From Macrococcus epidermidis (GTDB lineage Bacteria; Bacillota; Bacilli; Staphylococcales; Staphylococcaceae): 64,000 bases of DNA. The notes beneath the pieces were generated by a model. That model made no database searches. It saw nothing but the letters and a program-made list of their open reading frames with translations, and was not told where the DNA came from. Made by a program: the position numbers and the translations under genes. Where the stretch lies: the NCBI RefSeq assembly GCF_003259695.1, contig NZ_PZJH01000001.1, forward strand, positions 124,001-188,000, in the 5' to 3' direction. This document shows, piece by piece, positions 51,903-62,298 of this stretch (position 1 is its first letter; the number at the start of each line of letters is the position of its first letter).

Positions 51903-53945
51903 ATGGAAAGTTTTATTATTATTTTAAGTCTTGTATTTGCAATCATTGTCTCTACGATTGTTAATTACTATTTTCCGAAGGTACCGTTAGCATTTATCCA
52001 AATCATTATCGGGATGCTAATATTCTTAACACCAGTACCTTTACATGTAGAATTTGAACCGGAACTTTTCTTAATGGGCATTATCGCACCACTATTATTT
52101 TTAGAAGGCTATCATGTATCAAGATTAACTTTTATAAAATATTTAAAGCCAATCATCTTAATGGCAATGGGACTGGTATTTACAACAGTGATTGGATTAG
52201 GTTATATTGTCCACTGGATGATGCCATTTCTGCCACTCGCTGCAAGTTTTGCACTCGCTGCAATCATTTGTCCTACTGATGCTGTAGCAGTGCAGGCAAT
52301 CGCTAAAGGTAAGAAGCTGCCTAAAGGTTTGATGACGATACTTGAAGGGGAGTCATTACTTAATGATGCTGCTGGTATTTTAAGCTTTAAGATTGCTTTG
52401 CTCGCGTTAACAACTGGTGCATTCAGCGTTAGTGAATCTGTCTCACAGTTTTTTATTGCAACTGTAGGTGGTTTACTGATAGGTCTATTTGTCGGTCTAT
52501 TGTTTGTACAGCTAAGAATTTTCTTAATCAGAAAAGGATTTTTTAATGAATATATCTTTATTTTAATTCAGCTTTTAACACCGTTTATTATTTATGTAAT
52601 TGCGGAACAAGTTCACGCGTCAGGCGTAATCGCGGCTGTAATTGGTGGTATCGTACACGGTATCGAACGTGATAGGATGAGTCAGGCAACGACGCGTTTA
52701 CAGATGGGTTATAACAATACGTGGGGATTATTATCAACTGTACTAAATGGATTCGTCTTTACGTTACTTGGTTATTTAATACCTGAAGTGACTACTTCTT
52801 TAGTTGAACATGGTAATGAAGATATCTTTTCAACAGTGATGTATATGCTTATTATTGCACTACTTGTCTACTTCTTTAGATTTATCTGGGTATTTTTCCT
52901 ATATGATATGTTCTATATTCGGGAAAGTCGTTTCGAGCGTATCTTAAAACGAGAGAATATTGATCAGAAAGAAGTTCGACCAAATCGTTTTAAGTATGCA
53001 TTGATTGCAACTGTATGTGGTGTACATGGGACGATCTCTATGGCCATCGCATTGACGATTCCCCGAGAAATTGTTAATGGAGAAGTATTTAATTATAGAG
53101 ATAATTTATTATTTATCGCAGCAGGTGTTATTGTCATCAGTTTAGTAGTCGCACAAATCTTCCTGCCAATATTGACGCCGAAAGTTAAAGAAGCTGTTGA
53201 TGAATCAATGCTTAGCTTTAATGATGCACGTATTAAGTTAAAAGAATACGGTATTAAATATATTCATGACAATACGACTGAAGAAAATAGTATGATAGCT
53301 GGAAATTTAATCAGACAATATACAATGCAGGTTGGTTTCTATAGTGAAGTAACTGATAGAAATCATAGTCCTAAAGAAATTGATCGCCTGCATGCGATTG
53401 CGATGAATGTTGAAATGAAGACTTTAGATGAGATGATTGATTCAAATGAAATTACTCAAAGTTCATTTAATAACTATGTTCAATATATTGAGCGTTCGAA
53501 AATATTCCATTCCACAAACTTTTTTAGACGTATGCTGTTTCTATTTAGAATGCACCGCAAACGTAAAGAGTTTGCAAATCGTATTAATCAGGCAAGTTCT
53601 TTGTCGATAAAGAATAATTTATATGAAATTCAAAAGATCGCTGCGCGTGTTCATTACAATGTCGTCCAGCGTTTAAGTGAAGAAATGACTTTAGACAATC
53701 GTGTGGAAATTGCATTAGTATCAGATAATTATTTAAATAGGGTGAATCAATTAAAACGAAATGCAACAAGTGAGACATTAGAAGATGACGAAACGTTATT
53801 TGCACTAGATGTATTAAATGCTGAGAAAGATTTAGTCAACCGTCTGTTAGCTAGAGGAAAAATAACGACAAGTTTAGCAGTAGAACTCAGACAATCGATT
53901 AATTATGATGAAATGATGTTGCTCGATACATATGAGGATGACTAA
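51903..53945 (+). CDS. Na+/H+ antiporter of the CPA1 family
   Basis: A 680-residue antiporter. A membrane domain of about 12 helices (residues 1-425) carries CPTDAVAVQAIAKGKKLPKGLMTILEGESLLNDAAGI, holding the family's acidic ion-binding residues. It is followed by a long cytoplasmic tail (about 430-680) with charged helices. It resembles NhaK/NhaP-type staphylococcal antiporters and should exchange Na+ (or K+) for H+. GAGGTG precedes the ATG. It is convergent with pflA across a terminator. Confidence 0.9.
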   Translation: MESFIIILSLVFAIIVSTIVNYYFPKVPLAFIQIIIGMLIFLTPVPLHVEFEPELFLMGIIAPLLFLEGYHVSRLTFIKYLKPIILMAMGLVFTTVIGLGYIVHWMMPFLPLAASFALAAIICPTDAVAVQAIAKGKKLPKGLMTILEGESLLNDAAGILSFKIALLALTTGAFSVSESVSQFFIATVGGLLIGLFVGLLFVQLRIFLIRKGFFNEYIFILIQLLTPFIIYVIAEQVHASGVIAAVIGGIVHGIERDRMSQATTRLQMGYNNTWGLLSTVLNGFVFTLLGYLIPEVTTSLVEHGNEDIFSTVMYMLIIALLVYFFRFIWVFFLYDMFYIRESRFERILKRENIDQKEVRPNRFKYALIATVCGVHGTISMAIALTIPREIVNGEVFNYRDNLLFIAAGVIVISLVVAQIFLPILTPKVKEAVDESMLSFNDARIKLKEYGIKYIHDNTTEENSMIAGNLIRQYTMQVGFYSEVTDRNHSPKEIDRLHAIAMNVEMKTLDEMIDSNEITQSSFNNYVQYIERSKIFHSTNFFRRMLFLFRMHRKRKEFANRINQASSLSIKNNLYEIQKIAARVHYNVVQRLSEEMTLDNRVEIALVSDNYLNRVNQLKRNATSETLEDDETLFALDVLNAEKDLVNRLLARGKITTSLAVELRQSINYDEMMLLDTYEDD

Positions 53946-53968
53946 CATAGAAATAGTGAATACGAAAG

Positions 53969-53999
53969 AAGCTTCCAGCAAATGCTGGAAGCTTCTTTT
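53969..53999. terminator. Bidirectional terminator
   Basis: GAAGCTTCCAGC-AAAT-GCTGGAAGCTTC is a perfect 12-bp stem followed by TTTT, between the antiporter and the convergent pflA gene. Confidence 0.85.
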
Positions 54000-54753
54000 A
54001 ATTACTTAGTGGCGTCTTACCTTTAAAGTTTACAAGATCATATGCATGTTTTACATCTTCATCACTCGGTGGTTCAATATCAGATAAAGGATATTGAATA
54101 CCTAATGCTTCCCATTTATGTACCCCAAGTTGATGATAAGGAAGTATTTCAAATTTTTCTACGTTCTCTAGACGATTGATAAATTCGCCGAGTTTGATTA
54201 AATCTTCTTTATCGTCTGTTATACCTGGCACAAGTACATGTCTGATCCAGACAGGTTGTTTTCTTTCTGAAAGTATTTGAGCAAATCTTAAAATATGAGT
54301 ATTCGGTTTTCCTGTAAGTTTCAAATGTTTCTCATTATCAATATGTTTAATATCTAATAGAAATAAATCAGTATTTTTCTGCATTTCATCGAAGTGATGC
54401 ATAAATGCTGGGGTTTCATTAAAGCAACCTGCTGATGTATCAACACAAGTAGATATGCCATGCTGCTTTAACTTTGGAAATAACTCTTCAAGGAATGGTA
54501 ACTGCAGTAACGGTTCACCACCACTAACAGTTACGCCACCACCTGAAGCGTTAAAGTAGGGGATATAAGGAACTACTTCTTCTACAATTTCATCAGCAGT
54601 AACTTCTCTTGAAGGTGCACCGATTTCCCAAGTATCAGGGTTATGACAGAACTGGCAACGCAGTAGGCAACCCTGTGTGAATAATATATAGCGTAAACCA
54701 GGTCCGTCTACCGTACCTAAACTTTCTACTGAATGAATATGTCCTTTAATCAT
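53998..54753 (-). CDS. pflA: Pyruvate formate-lyase activating enzyme
   Basis: A 251-residue radical SAM enzyme. The 4Fe-4S cysteines are in [14 protein letters not shown], and [17 protein letters not shown] is the SAM-binding GGE region. It generates the glycyl radical on PflB under anaerobic conditions. It lies 41 bp after pflB on the same strand, forming a pflBA operon. ATG at 54753 follows GGACGGGG. Confidence 0.95.
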   Translation of the reverse strand: MIKGHIHSVESLGTVDGPGLRYILFTQGCLLRCQFCHNPDTWEIGAPSREVTADEIVEEVVPYIPYFNASGGGVTVSGGEPLLQLPFLEELFPKLKQHGISTCVDTSAGCFNETPAFMHHFDEMQKNTDLFLLDIKHIDNEKHLKLTGKPNTHILRFAQILSERKQPVWIRHVLVPGITDDKEDLIKLGEFINRLENVEKFEILPYHQLGVHKWEALGIQYPLSDIEPPSDEDVKHAYDLVNFKGKTPLSN

Positions 54754-54794
54754 TTAAATCCCCGTCCTTTAACTACTTAGTGCTTTGTTATATT

Positions 54795-57044
54795 CTACAT
54801 TTTTTCGTGGAATGTTCTTGAAATTACGTCTAATTGTTGTTCTCTTGTTAATTTAATAAAGTTTACAGCATATCCTGATACACGGATTGTAAGTTGAGGG
54901 TATTCTTCTGGATGTTCCATCGCATCAAGTAAAGTTTCTCTGTTAAATACGTTAATGTTTAAGTGGTGACCATGTTGCATCGCATATCCATCAAGTACAC
55001 CAACTAAGTTTTGTTGCTGAGCATCATCTTCTTTACCTAAAGACTTAGGAACGATAGAGAATGTGTTAGAAATACCATCTTTACAGCAGTCATATGGTAA
55101 TTTTGCAACTGATGATAATGAAGCTAAAGCTCCATTTTTATCTCTGCCGTGCATTGGGTTAGCACCTGGTGCAAATGGTTCTCCTTCTTTACGACCGTCA
55201 GGTGTATTACCTGTTTTCTTACCATAAACTACGTTTGAAGTGATAGTAAGTACAGACATTGTATGCTCTGAATCACGATAAGTTTTGTGTTTACGTAATT
55301 TGCCCATAAATGATTCTACTAATTGTACAGCGATATCATCGACACGTGCATCATTGTTACCGTATTGAGGGAATTCTCCTTCAGTTTCAAAGTCTACAAC
55401 TAATCCTTCTTCGTTACGGATTGTTTTAACTTTAGCGTATTTGATTGCTGATAATGAATCGGCTGCAACTGATAGCCCTGCAATACCTGTAGCCATTGTA
55501 CGAATAATTTCAGTGTCATGTAAAGCCATTTCAATTCTTTCATAGCTATATTTATCATGCATGTAATGGATCACGTTTAATGAGTTGATATAAACACCAG
55601 CTAACCATTCCATCATTTGATCAAATTGTTTGTACACTTTATCGTAATCTAAAATTTCATCAGTAATAGGAGCGAAGTTTGGTCCAACTTGAGCGCCACT
55701 TACTTCGTCAACCCCACCGTTGATTGCATATAATAATGTTTTTGCTAAGTTGGCACGCGCACCGAAGAATTGCATTTGTTTACCAATCTTCATTGCAGAT
55801 ACACAACAAGCAATTCCATAGTCGTCGCCATAGCTTTCACGCATTAAATCATCATTTTCATATTGAATTGAGCTTGTTTTAATACTCATTTTTGCACAGT
55901 ATTTTTTGAAGTTTTCAGGTAAGCGTGTAGACCATAATACAGTTAAGTTTGGTTCTGGTGCTGGACCTAAGTTATCTAATGAATGTAAGAAACGGAAAGA
56001 GTTTTTAGTAACTAAAGGACGGCCGTCAATACCGACACCAGCGATTGATTCAGTTACCCAAGTAGGGTCTCCAGAGAATAATGCGTTGTAATCTGGTGTA
56101 CGTGCAAATTTAACTAAACGTAATTTCATAATGAAGTGGTCGATGATTTCCTGTACTTCGATTTCTGAAATTGTACCAGCTTTTAAATCGCGTTCTGCAT
56201 AAATATCTAAGAATGTAGATACACGACCTAAACTCATTGCAGCACCGTTTTGTTCTTTAATTGCTGCTAAGTATGCTAAGTAAGTCCATTGAACAGCTTC
56301 TTTAAAGTTTTCTGCTGGACGAGAAATATCAAATCCATAAATATTACCTAATTCTTTTAATTCATTTAATGCACGATATTGTTCAGAAACTTCTTCACGT
56401 AAACGAATAATGTCTTCTGACATTACTGATGATAAGTTATTGAAGTCTTTTTGTTTTTCATTCATTAAGAAATCGACACCATATAATGCAACACGGCGGT
56501 AGTCACCGATAATACGTCCACGTCCGTAAGCATCTGGAAGACCTGTAATGACACCAGCTTTACGACAAGCTAACATTTCTTTAGAGTAAGCATCGAATAC
56601 ACCAGCATTGTGTGTTTTACGGTAATCTGTAAATATTTTTTCAGTTTCTTTATCTAATTCATAGCCATATGCTTCACAAGCAGCTTTTGCCATACGAATA
56701 CCACCAAATGGTTGCATAGAGCGTTTGAAAGGTTTTTCAGTTTGAACACCGACAATTGTTTCAAGATCTTTATTTAAATAACCTGCGTCATGCGATGTAA
56801 TCGTAGATGGTATTTTTGTATCCATATCCCACATACCACCACGTTCACGTTCTTCTTTTGTTAATTGCATAACTTGATCCCATAATGTCTTCGTTGCTTC
56901 AGTTGGCCCTGCTAAAAACTCATCTTTACCGTCATATAAAGTGTAGTTTAATTGGATAAATTCACGAACGTCGATTCTTTTGTTCCATTTACCAGTTTTA
57001 AAACCTTCCCAAGCATGTGTTTTTTTAGTTTCTTCTTTAAACAT
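54795..57044 (-). CDS. pflB: Formate C-acetyltransferase (pyruvate formate-lyase)
   Basis: A 749-residue glycyl-radical enzyme converting pyruvate and CoA to acetyl-CoA and formate during fermentation. The catalytic pair is C413-C414 (GIACCVSAM), and the radical glycine is G724 in RVSGYAV near the C-terminus. GGAGGG precedes the ATG. It is first of pflBA. A Rex-like site lies upstream, consistent with induction when NADH is high. Confidence 0.96.
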   Translation of the reverse strand: MFKEETKKTHAWEGFKTGKWNKRIDVREFIQLNYTLYDGKDEFLAGPTEATKTLWDQVMQLTKEERERGGMWDMDTKIPSTITSHDAGYLNKDLETIVGVQTEKPFKRSMQPFGGIRMAKAACEAYGYELDKETEKIFTDYRKTHNAGVFDAYSKEMLACRKAGVITGLPDAYGRGRIIGDYRRVALYGVDFLMNEKQKDFNNLSSVMSEDIIRLREEVSEQYRALNELKELGNIYGFDISRPAENFKEAVQWTYLAYLAAIKEQNGAAMSLGRVSTFLDIYAERDLKAGTISEIEVQEIIDHFIMKLRLVKFARTPDYNALFSGDPTWVTESIAGVGIDGRPLVTKNSFRFLHSLDNLGPAPEPNLTVLWSTRLPENFKKYCAKMSIKTSSIQYENDDLMRESYGDDYGIACCVSAMKIGKQMQFFGARANLAKTLLYAINGGVDEVSGAQVGPNFAPITDEILDYDKVYKQFDQMMEWLAGVYINSLNVIHYMHDKYSYERIEMALHDTEIIRTMATGIAGLSVAADSLSAIKYAKVKTIRNEEGLVVDFETEGEFPQYGNNDARVDDIAVQLVESFMGKLRKHKTYRDSEHTMSVLTITSNVVYGKKTGNTPDGRKEGEPFAPGANPMHGRDKNGALASLSSVAKLPYDCCKDGISNTFSIVPKSLGKEDDAQQQNLVGVLDGYAMQHGHHLNINVFNRETLLDAMEHPEEYPQLTIRVSGYAVNFIKLTREQQLDVISRTFHEKM

Positions 57045-57103
57045 ATTAATCCCTCCAAATTTTCATTATGTTAATTACTTCACAATACTATTATAACAAC
57101 TTT

Positions 57104-57140
57104 CGTGAAAATAATCACATTTATTTTGAAAACGGTTAAT
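57104..57140 (-). promoter_or_regulatory. Rex-like and cre-like sites upstream of pflB
   Basis: CGTGA-N6-TCACA (57104-57119) matches the TGTGA-N6-TCACA core of Rex boxes at all but one base and overlaps the -35 region of a promoter whose -10 is TATAAT (57095-57090, minus strand). TGAAAACGGTTAAT (57127-57140) matches cre at 12 of 14. Confidence 0.55.
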
Positions 57141-57307
57141 TTTTTTAGAAACATTGATTTAAAGCTTTTTATCTGTAATGGTACACACTAGTTTTTTGAA
57201 TTTTGTATATATAACAGCTAAGAGTTAGAGCTTTAGATTGCAATAACATTCAAGTTTAGTGTGGAGTTATCAAACATATCCATGTACAATAAAAAAGGTG
57301 AAATAAC

Positions 57308-57760
57308 ATGAGAAAATTATCGTTAACTGAAACAAATAAGATAAAAGAAATTGCAGCATTACATGAAAATATCCCATTAGCTTACGATTCATCATATAAG
57401 GTAACACCTTTGGATATTGATTTGCGATATGAATCAATTCAATTACTGATGAAGCATAAGCATGATCAGATTACAGTCATAGAACACAACAACAAAATCT
57501 GTGCATATATTTGGTATGCAATAGATGGTGCAATACATATTAAATCAACATTTGTTTATCCGAAATATCGTAATCAAGGATACGCGATACAACTTAAGTA
57601 CTATGTTGAAACAATCGCAAAAGAACAACACATTGGTATTATTTACAGTGACGTTGACCCTAAAAATTTTGCGATGAGACAATTAAATGAGAGATTAGGC
57701 TATCAATTTAAAGAGCATAGTAATCGAATGATAAAAATAATAGAGGTGCAAAATGATTAG
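57308..57760 (+). CDS. GNAT family N-acetyltransferase
   Basis: A 150-residue GNAT protein with the acetyl-CoA signature IKSTFVYPKYRNQGYAIQLKYYVETIAKE and a late DPKNFAMRQLNERLGYQFKEHSNRMIK segment. Its substrate is unknown. It overlaps the CorA-family gene by 8 bp, so they are translationally coupled. AAAAAGGTG precedes the ATG. Confidence 0.85.
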   Translation: MRKLSLTETNKIKEIAALHENIPLAYDSSYKVTPLDIDLRYESIQLLMKHKHDQITVIEHNNKICAYIWYAIDGAIHIKSTFVYPKYRNQGYAIQLKYYVETIAKEQHIGIIYSDVDPKNFAMRQLNERLGYQFKEHSNRMIKIIEVQND

Positions 57761-58700
57761 AACGCTTTATATTGATGAAATGAATACGTTGCATGTTTGT
57801 GATTCACCCTATGATATAGAAGTAACGCCGAAATGGCTGTGGGTGGATATGAGTGAACCTACAAAAGAAGAGAATCTACTACTGAGTCAGTTTTTTCACT
57901 TTCATCCATTATCTATTGAAGACGCAACGACGGTTAAGCAACGTCCGAAATATAAAGAATATGATGATTATTTATTTTTCGTCTTTCATGCAATTGACTT
58001 GCGTACGATGAAACCTGAAGAAATTGATATCTTTATCAATTCAACCCTTATTGTGACCTATCATAAAGAGGCTTCTGAAGAGGTCGATAAAGTCTGGCAT
58101 TCAATGCTGAACAAAAAGCCGAATGAAAAGGTTACGACAAATGAAGTGATGTATAAAACGCTTGACGCCATCGTCGATAACTATTTCCCGTTCGTATATG
58201 ACTTAGAAGACAAAGTATTCTCGTTTGAAGATAGACATTCAGTAGATATCTCAACCGAGAATCTAATAGATGAGACGTTTGATTTGAGAGAAGATCTTTT
58301 ATTGATTAGACGTACAGTATTGCCGATGCGCGACTTAGTATATCGACTATTAGAAGGCAGAGTATTGGCATTAAGTAAGAAACAGAAAATATTTCTGCAT
58401 CATATTAATGACCATTTAATTAAGCAGGTAGAGATGATTGAATCTTCCCGTGAGATGACAGCGGATATTCGTGATAATTATATTTCGCTGAACTCTTTTA
58501 GAATGAATAATATCATGAAAATTTTAACAATATATTCAGTAATCTTTATGCCACTGACTTTAATTGCAGGTATTTACGGGATGAACTTTGATGTCATGCC
58601 TGAATTGCACTGGAAATACGGATATTTGGCAGTATGGATTGTGATGATTGCTATTACGGTTGGAATGATAGGCTATTTCCGAATAAAGAAGTGGTTTTAA
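57753..58700 (+). CDS. corA: CorA-family divalent metal transporter
   Basis: A 315-residue CorA/MIT channel: a long N-terminal cytoplasmic domain with helices (SSREMTADIRDNYISLNSFRMNNIMK), then two C-terminal membrane helices joined by the selectivity motif YGMNFDVMPELHWKYGY. It imports Mg2+ (or Co2+/Ni2+). It starts inside the end of the GNAT gene and ends at a bidirectional terminator. Confidence 0.9.
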   Translation: MIRTLYIDEMNTLHVCDSPYDIEVTPKWLWVDMSEPTKEENLLLSQFFHFHPLSIEDATTVKQRPKYKEYDDYLFFVFHAIDLRTMKPEEIDIFINSTLIVTYHKEASEEVDKVWHSMLNKKPNEKVTTNEVMYKTLDAIVDNYFPFVYDLEDKVFSFEDRHSVDISTENLIDETFDLREDLLLIRRTVLPMRDLVYRLLEGRVLALSKKQKIFLHHINDHLIKQVEMIESSREMTADIRDNYISLNSFRMNNIMKILTIYSVIFMPLTLIAGIYGMNFDVMPELHWKYGYLAVWIVMIAITVGMIGYFRIKKWF

Positions 58701-58705
58701 TATAA

Positions 58706-58739
58706 AAGGAGCAGAATTAAATTTCTGCTCCTTTTATCA
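58706..58739. terminator. Bidirectional terminator
   Basis: AAAAGGAGCAGAA...TTCTGCTCCTTTT is a near-perfect stem of about 13 bp between corA and the convergent cupin gene. Confidence 0.85.
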
Positions 58740-59246
58740 TTATTTCACGTAAGTACTACAATGATAAATATTGTGCCATTCTTTAAACATTATACCTTTG
58801 TCACCTTCGATAGGGTCATGTTCTGGTAACATTACACTATTTATCGTACTGTTAATTGTTTGGATGTCTTCATAACTTGTTAACGATTCAACATCAATAT
58901 CTGTTGGGTATGCACCGACAACTTTAAAATCCTCACTTGCTGCGATACGTTTATGACCATAGCCTGCAGGGAGTAATAATGCATCACCTTGTTTTACTTT
59001 TAACTGACTTCCTGATTCACCACCAATCATCAAAGTTGCTTCACCTGAAGCGATACCAAGCACTTCATGTGTATTAGGATGGAAATGATGATAGTCAAAT
59101 ACACCATTTGTCCATATATCTGTCCATTGATTATTTTTAAATATTTCAGTAAAATCTCCTTCAACATTCTGATAGACGATAACTGGCAGAATCATGTGAT
59201 TCGGTGTGCTTTTTGATACAGGGCTATGAATAATTTTATATTTCAT
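58740..59246 (-). CDS. Cupin-domain protein (YjlB-like)
   Basis: A 168-residue cupin protein. Motif 1 is FDYHHFHPNTHEVLGIASGEATLMIGG and motif 2 is GDALLLPAGYGHKRIAASEDFKVVGAYP; the histidines and Glu for metal binding are present. It resembles Bacillus YjlB. Its substrate is unknown. GAGGAGG precedes the ATG. It is a single gene. Confidence 0.85.
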   Translation of the reverse strand: MKYKIIHSPVSKSTPNHMILPVIVYQNVEGDFTEIFKNNQWTDIWTNGVFDYHHFHPNTHEVLGIASGEATLMIGGESGSQLKVKQGDALLLPAGYGHKRIAASEDFKVVGAYPTDIDVESLTSYEDIQTINSTINSVMLPEHDPIEGDKGIMFKEWHNIYHCSTYVK

Positions 59247-59392
59247 AAATATTCCTCCTCGTATTGATATATTCTTATTGTTCGTTATTTCTTTTTATAA
59301 AGCAAAAGATAAGATTTTAACCAAATGTTAATTCCATACGAAATTTATATTCTATGTTAAAATAAAGACAGAATGATGAAGGTGGGATTAAC

Positions 59393-60298
59393 TTGAAAAA
59401 CTTTGCGTACTTAGCAATTTCAGGTGCTTTATTTTTAACGGGCTGTAGTAATGATGATACAACAGCAATTAAAAAAGATATTGAATCATTAAAGCAGCAA
59501 AAAGATAAATCAGAAAAAGAATATAAATCGTTACAGGAAGATAATAAATCGATTGATAAAGAAATTAAAGAAAAGCAGTCTGAAATAGATACGCTGAAAA
59601 AAGAAAAAGAAGCTGAAATAAAAGCACAGATTAAGCGTGAAGAAGCTGCGAAGAAAAAGCAGGAGGCTATCGATAGACGCAATCGATTAATCGCAAAACA
59701 AAAAGCTGAACAGGAAGCTAAAGTGCGTGCACAAAAAGAAAAGAAAATAGCACAGGCAAGAAATAAAGCAACCATGCCCAATACAATTGCAGCAAGTACA
59801 AATGGTAAAATTCAAACGATTAAATCGATTCGTAACGTCGGTCTGGATTTTAATGATGCCGGCATGAAGACATCAATTAACCGTATACAAATATTTAAAG
59901 TAACAGATATGCCTAAAGATCAGGTCGTTCTATTTGATGGTGAGACAGAAGGTTATGTACTAATCTATGAAGTAACTGCAGAGAATACTTTAGATAAGCC
60001 GTTATATTATAATAATATCGGTGTCCTGGATTTAGGAGATAAGAAAATATTTTCTGAGAACGCTTCTTTCATACCACCAGAATTACAGGAAAGTTCAATG
60101 AAGAAAAGTAAAAATAACTATACTGAATATGCGCCAAAGGAAAAAACGATAAGCTATAAATCAATCGCAATTAATAAGGAAGATTATAAAAAAGTTGAAA
60201 CTGGTAAAGCGCTTCTGTTTATTAAAGGTGGCGTATCCCAATCACAAGATATGAATGATAAAACAGATACGCAGTCAAAAGGATATGTAATTCAGTAG
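59393..60298 (+). CDS. Lipoprotein with coiled-coil domain
   Basis: A 301-residue lipoprotein with lipobox FLTGC (C18). Residues about 28-125 are a highly charged Lys/Glu/Gln coiled coil (SLKQQKDKSEKEYKSLQEDNKSIDKEIKEKQSEIDTLKK...). The C-terminal part (about 140-301) looks like a DUF4352/DUF5068-type beta domain. Its role is unknown. The start is TTG at 59393 with AAGGTGGG upstream. It begins a run of surface and secreted proteins that continues to the window end. Confidence 0.8.
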   Translation: MKNFAYLAISGALFLTGCSNDDTTAIKKDIESLKQQKDKSEKEYKSLQEDNKSIDKEIKEKQSEIDTLKKEKEAEIKAQIKREEAAKKKQEAIDRRNRLIAKQKAEQEAKVRAQKEKKIAQARNKATMPNTIAASTNGKIQTIKSIRNVGLDFNDAGMKTSINRIQIFKVTDMPKDQVVLFDGETEGYVLIYEVTAENTLDKPLYYNNIGVLDLGDKKIFSENASFIPPELQESSMKKSKNNYTEYAPKEKTISYKSIAINKEDYKKVETGKALLFIKGGVSQSQDMNDKTDTQSKGYVIQ

Positions 60299-60376
60299 TT
60301 AAAAAGATGGATATTTTGAATGTTTTTTACTGATAGAATCGGGAATATAGAAGAAAAGACTACGGAGGCGTTCAAT

Positions 60377-60670
60377 ATGCATGAAGAGAAATTTGTACTG
60401 CTGGAAGGTAAATCATTTACATTATCAGAGATAGCGCGTGAACTTGAAGCAATCACGGGTTATACTGTTAAAGATAGCTACGGAGATATCAATCGCATCG
60501 TTGCACAGAAACCAAACTTTGATCAGGATTTTGAAAGTTATTTAGTTACTTATGAATTCAATGAATCTGATGATTTAACGGATGTAACAGTAACAACACC
60601 GAAAGATGCTGACGTCAATCTGCAAACTGACAAAGTGAAAGTGAGATTAATTTCTTACAATACAAAATAA
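60377..60670 (+). CDS. Small protein of unknown function
   Basis: A 97-residue acidic soluble protein (MHEEKFVLLEGKSFTLSEIARELEAITGYTVKDSYGDINRIVAQKP...). I do not recognise the family. ATG at 60377 follows CGGAGG; an earlier in-frame start at 60320 lacks a site. No membrane or signal segment is seen. Confidence 0.7.
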   Translation: MHEEKFVLLEGKSFTLSEIARELEAITGYTVKDSYGDINRIVAQKPNFDQDFESYLVTYEFNESDDLTDVTVTTPKDADVNLQTDKVKVRLISYNTK

Positions 60671-60746
60671 AAATAATAAATTTACAGTAGTGTGTTAATG
60701 TATATGTCATAATATATATTAATACACTATTTTAATGAGGATACTT

Positions 60747-62294
60747 ATGAAAAAAATCACAGTACTATTTGCAGCAACGATATTTCTGACTGCATGTAAT
60801 TCATCAAATGAATCTAACACAACAAATCTTAAATCTAATAACGTAAGCAAAATATTATTTGATGCTTCACATGGCGTGACTGCTGGTGAAGCGGATTGGG
60901 TTATCGATGGTGGCTTTTCTACGTTTAATGATGACATTAATAAGTTAGGTTTTACTACTGCTTCTACAGATTATCAGACAGAGATTACACTGAAATTATT
61001 AAAACGATATAAAGCATTTATTATGCCAGAACCTAATATACCTTTAAAAGCAAGTGAGCAACAAGCGATTAAAGAGTATGTCAATAGTGGTGGTAGCATC
61101 ATGATGATTGCAGATCATTATAACGCTGACAGAAACTTAAATCGCTTTGATGCTTCGGAAATTTTTAATGGATACCGACGTGGTGCATTTCACAATATTA
61201 CAAAAGGTATGTCGCAGGATGAAATAAATGCTGATAGAATGCAAGATGTTATTTCAAGCGACTTTCTAAGTGAAACATTTGGAGTACGTTTCAGATATAA
61301 TGCATTAGATGATGTCGTATTGTCGGCGAAGGATGAAGATAATGCTTTCGGTTTGCTTGATGATGTTGAGAAAGTAAATATGCATGCCGGCAGCACAATC
61401 ATGATAACTAATCCTGAAATCGCTAAAGGTATCATCTACCCTGAAAAATTATCAAAACATGATAAATGGTCGCATGCGGTAGATCAAGGGGTCTATACAA
61501 ATGGTTTTAAAGATGAGGGGGCCTTTATTGCGATTAGTAAACTAGGGAAAGGTAAAGCCTTATTTATCGGTGATTCATCAATCGTTGAAGATAGCACCCC
61601 AAAATATGTGCGTGAAGATAATGCTCAGGAAAAGCAGACATACGATGGAATTCGCGAGATGGATCATCAAGTTTTAATGGAAAATCTCATACAGTGGATG
61701 ATGAAACAAGAAGACTATTCTTCGTTAAAGGGTAAGGTTTCTTTAGATAAACCTACGAAAGTGTTAAAATTTGAAATACCAGAGCAATCAACTGAACCGA
61801 AACGTGAACCTTGGGGAACACCTGGACATGATTATAAATGGTATGATCCATCAACTTTTGAACCGGGTAGTTTTGGCAAAGACACAAAGCGTATAGCTGT
61901 ATCAAGTAGCGAGCATCAACAGAATAATAAATCAACAAATAAAAAAGATAATACAGATAATAAAACCACACAGGATAAAACGACAACAGGAAATAAAATT
62001 GACGTACAGTATCCAAAGACGGTAAGTATCGGTCAGCGTTTCATCGTGGATGTATATACTCAGGAACAGCTAAATCAAGTTTCAATTGAACTGATTGATG
62101 CTGATGGTGAGCAAGTCGGCCTTTTTGATGGCAATCCGCCCGGACCATCGCGCGCTTATGATACTAAAAAAAATGAAAATCGTTTTCATAGCTATTTTCA
62201 TGGTAAGATAGCTAGAGAAGCGAACGGTGAGATTACGATTAATATATATGCGAAAAATCAATTAATACAAAAAGAAAAGATGATTGTGAGGTAA
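60747..62294 (+). CDS. Lipoprotein with a GATase/DUF4350-like domain
   Basis: A 515-residue lipoprotein with lipobox FLTAC (C17). The N-terminal half (KILFDASHGVTAGEADWVIDGGFSTFNDDINKLGFTT...GGSIMMIADHYNADRN) resembles DUF4350/GATase-like proteins seen in Bacillus. A Thr/Lys/Asp-rich linker follows (about 395-425), then a beta domain (VSIELIDADGEQVGLFDGNPPGPSRAY). Its function is unknown. It lies 4 bp before the M6 protease gene, suggesting an operon. ATG at 60747 follows TGAGG; the ATG at 60735 is less likely. Confidence 0.75.
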   Translation: MKKITVLFAATIFLTACNSSNESNTTNLKSNNVSKILFDASHGVTAGEADWVIDGGFSTFNDDINKLGFTTASTDYQTEITLKLLKRYKAFIMPEPNIPLKASEQQAIKEYVNSGGSIMMIADHYNADRNLNRFDASEIFNGYRRGAFHNITKGMSQDEINADRMQDVISSDFLSETFGVRFRYNALDDVVLSAKDEDNAFGLLDDVEKVNMHAGSTIMITNPEIAKGIIYPEKLSKHDKWSHAVDQGVYTNGFKDEGAFIAISKLGKGKALFIGDSSIVEDSTPKYVREDNAQEKQTYDGIREMDHQVLMENLIQWMMKQEDYSSLKGKVSLDKPTKVLKFEIPEQSTEPKREPWGTPGHDYKWYDPSTFEPGSFGKDTKRIAVSSSEHQQNNKSTNKKDNTDNKTTQDKTTTGNKIDVQYPKTVSIGQRFIVDVYTQEQLNQVSIELIDADGEQVGLFDGNPPGPSRAYDTKKNENRFHSYFHGKIAREANGEITINIYAKNQLIQKEKMIVR

Positions 62295-62298
62295 GGCA

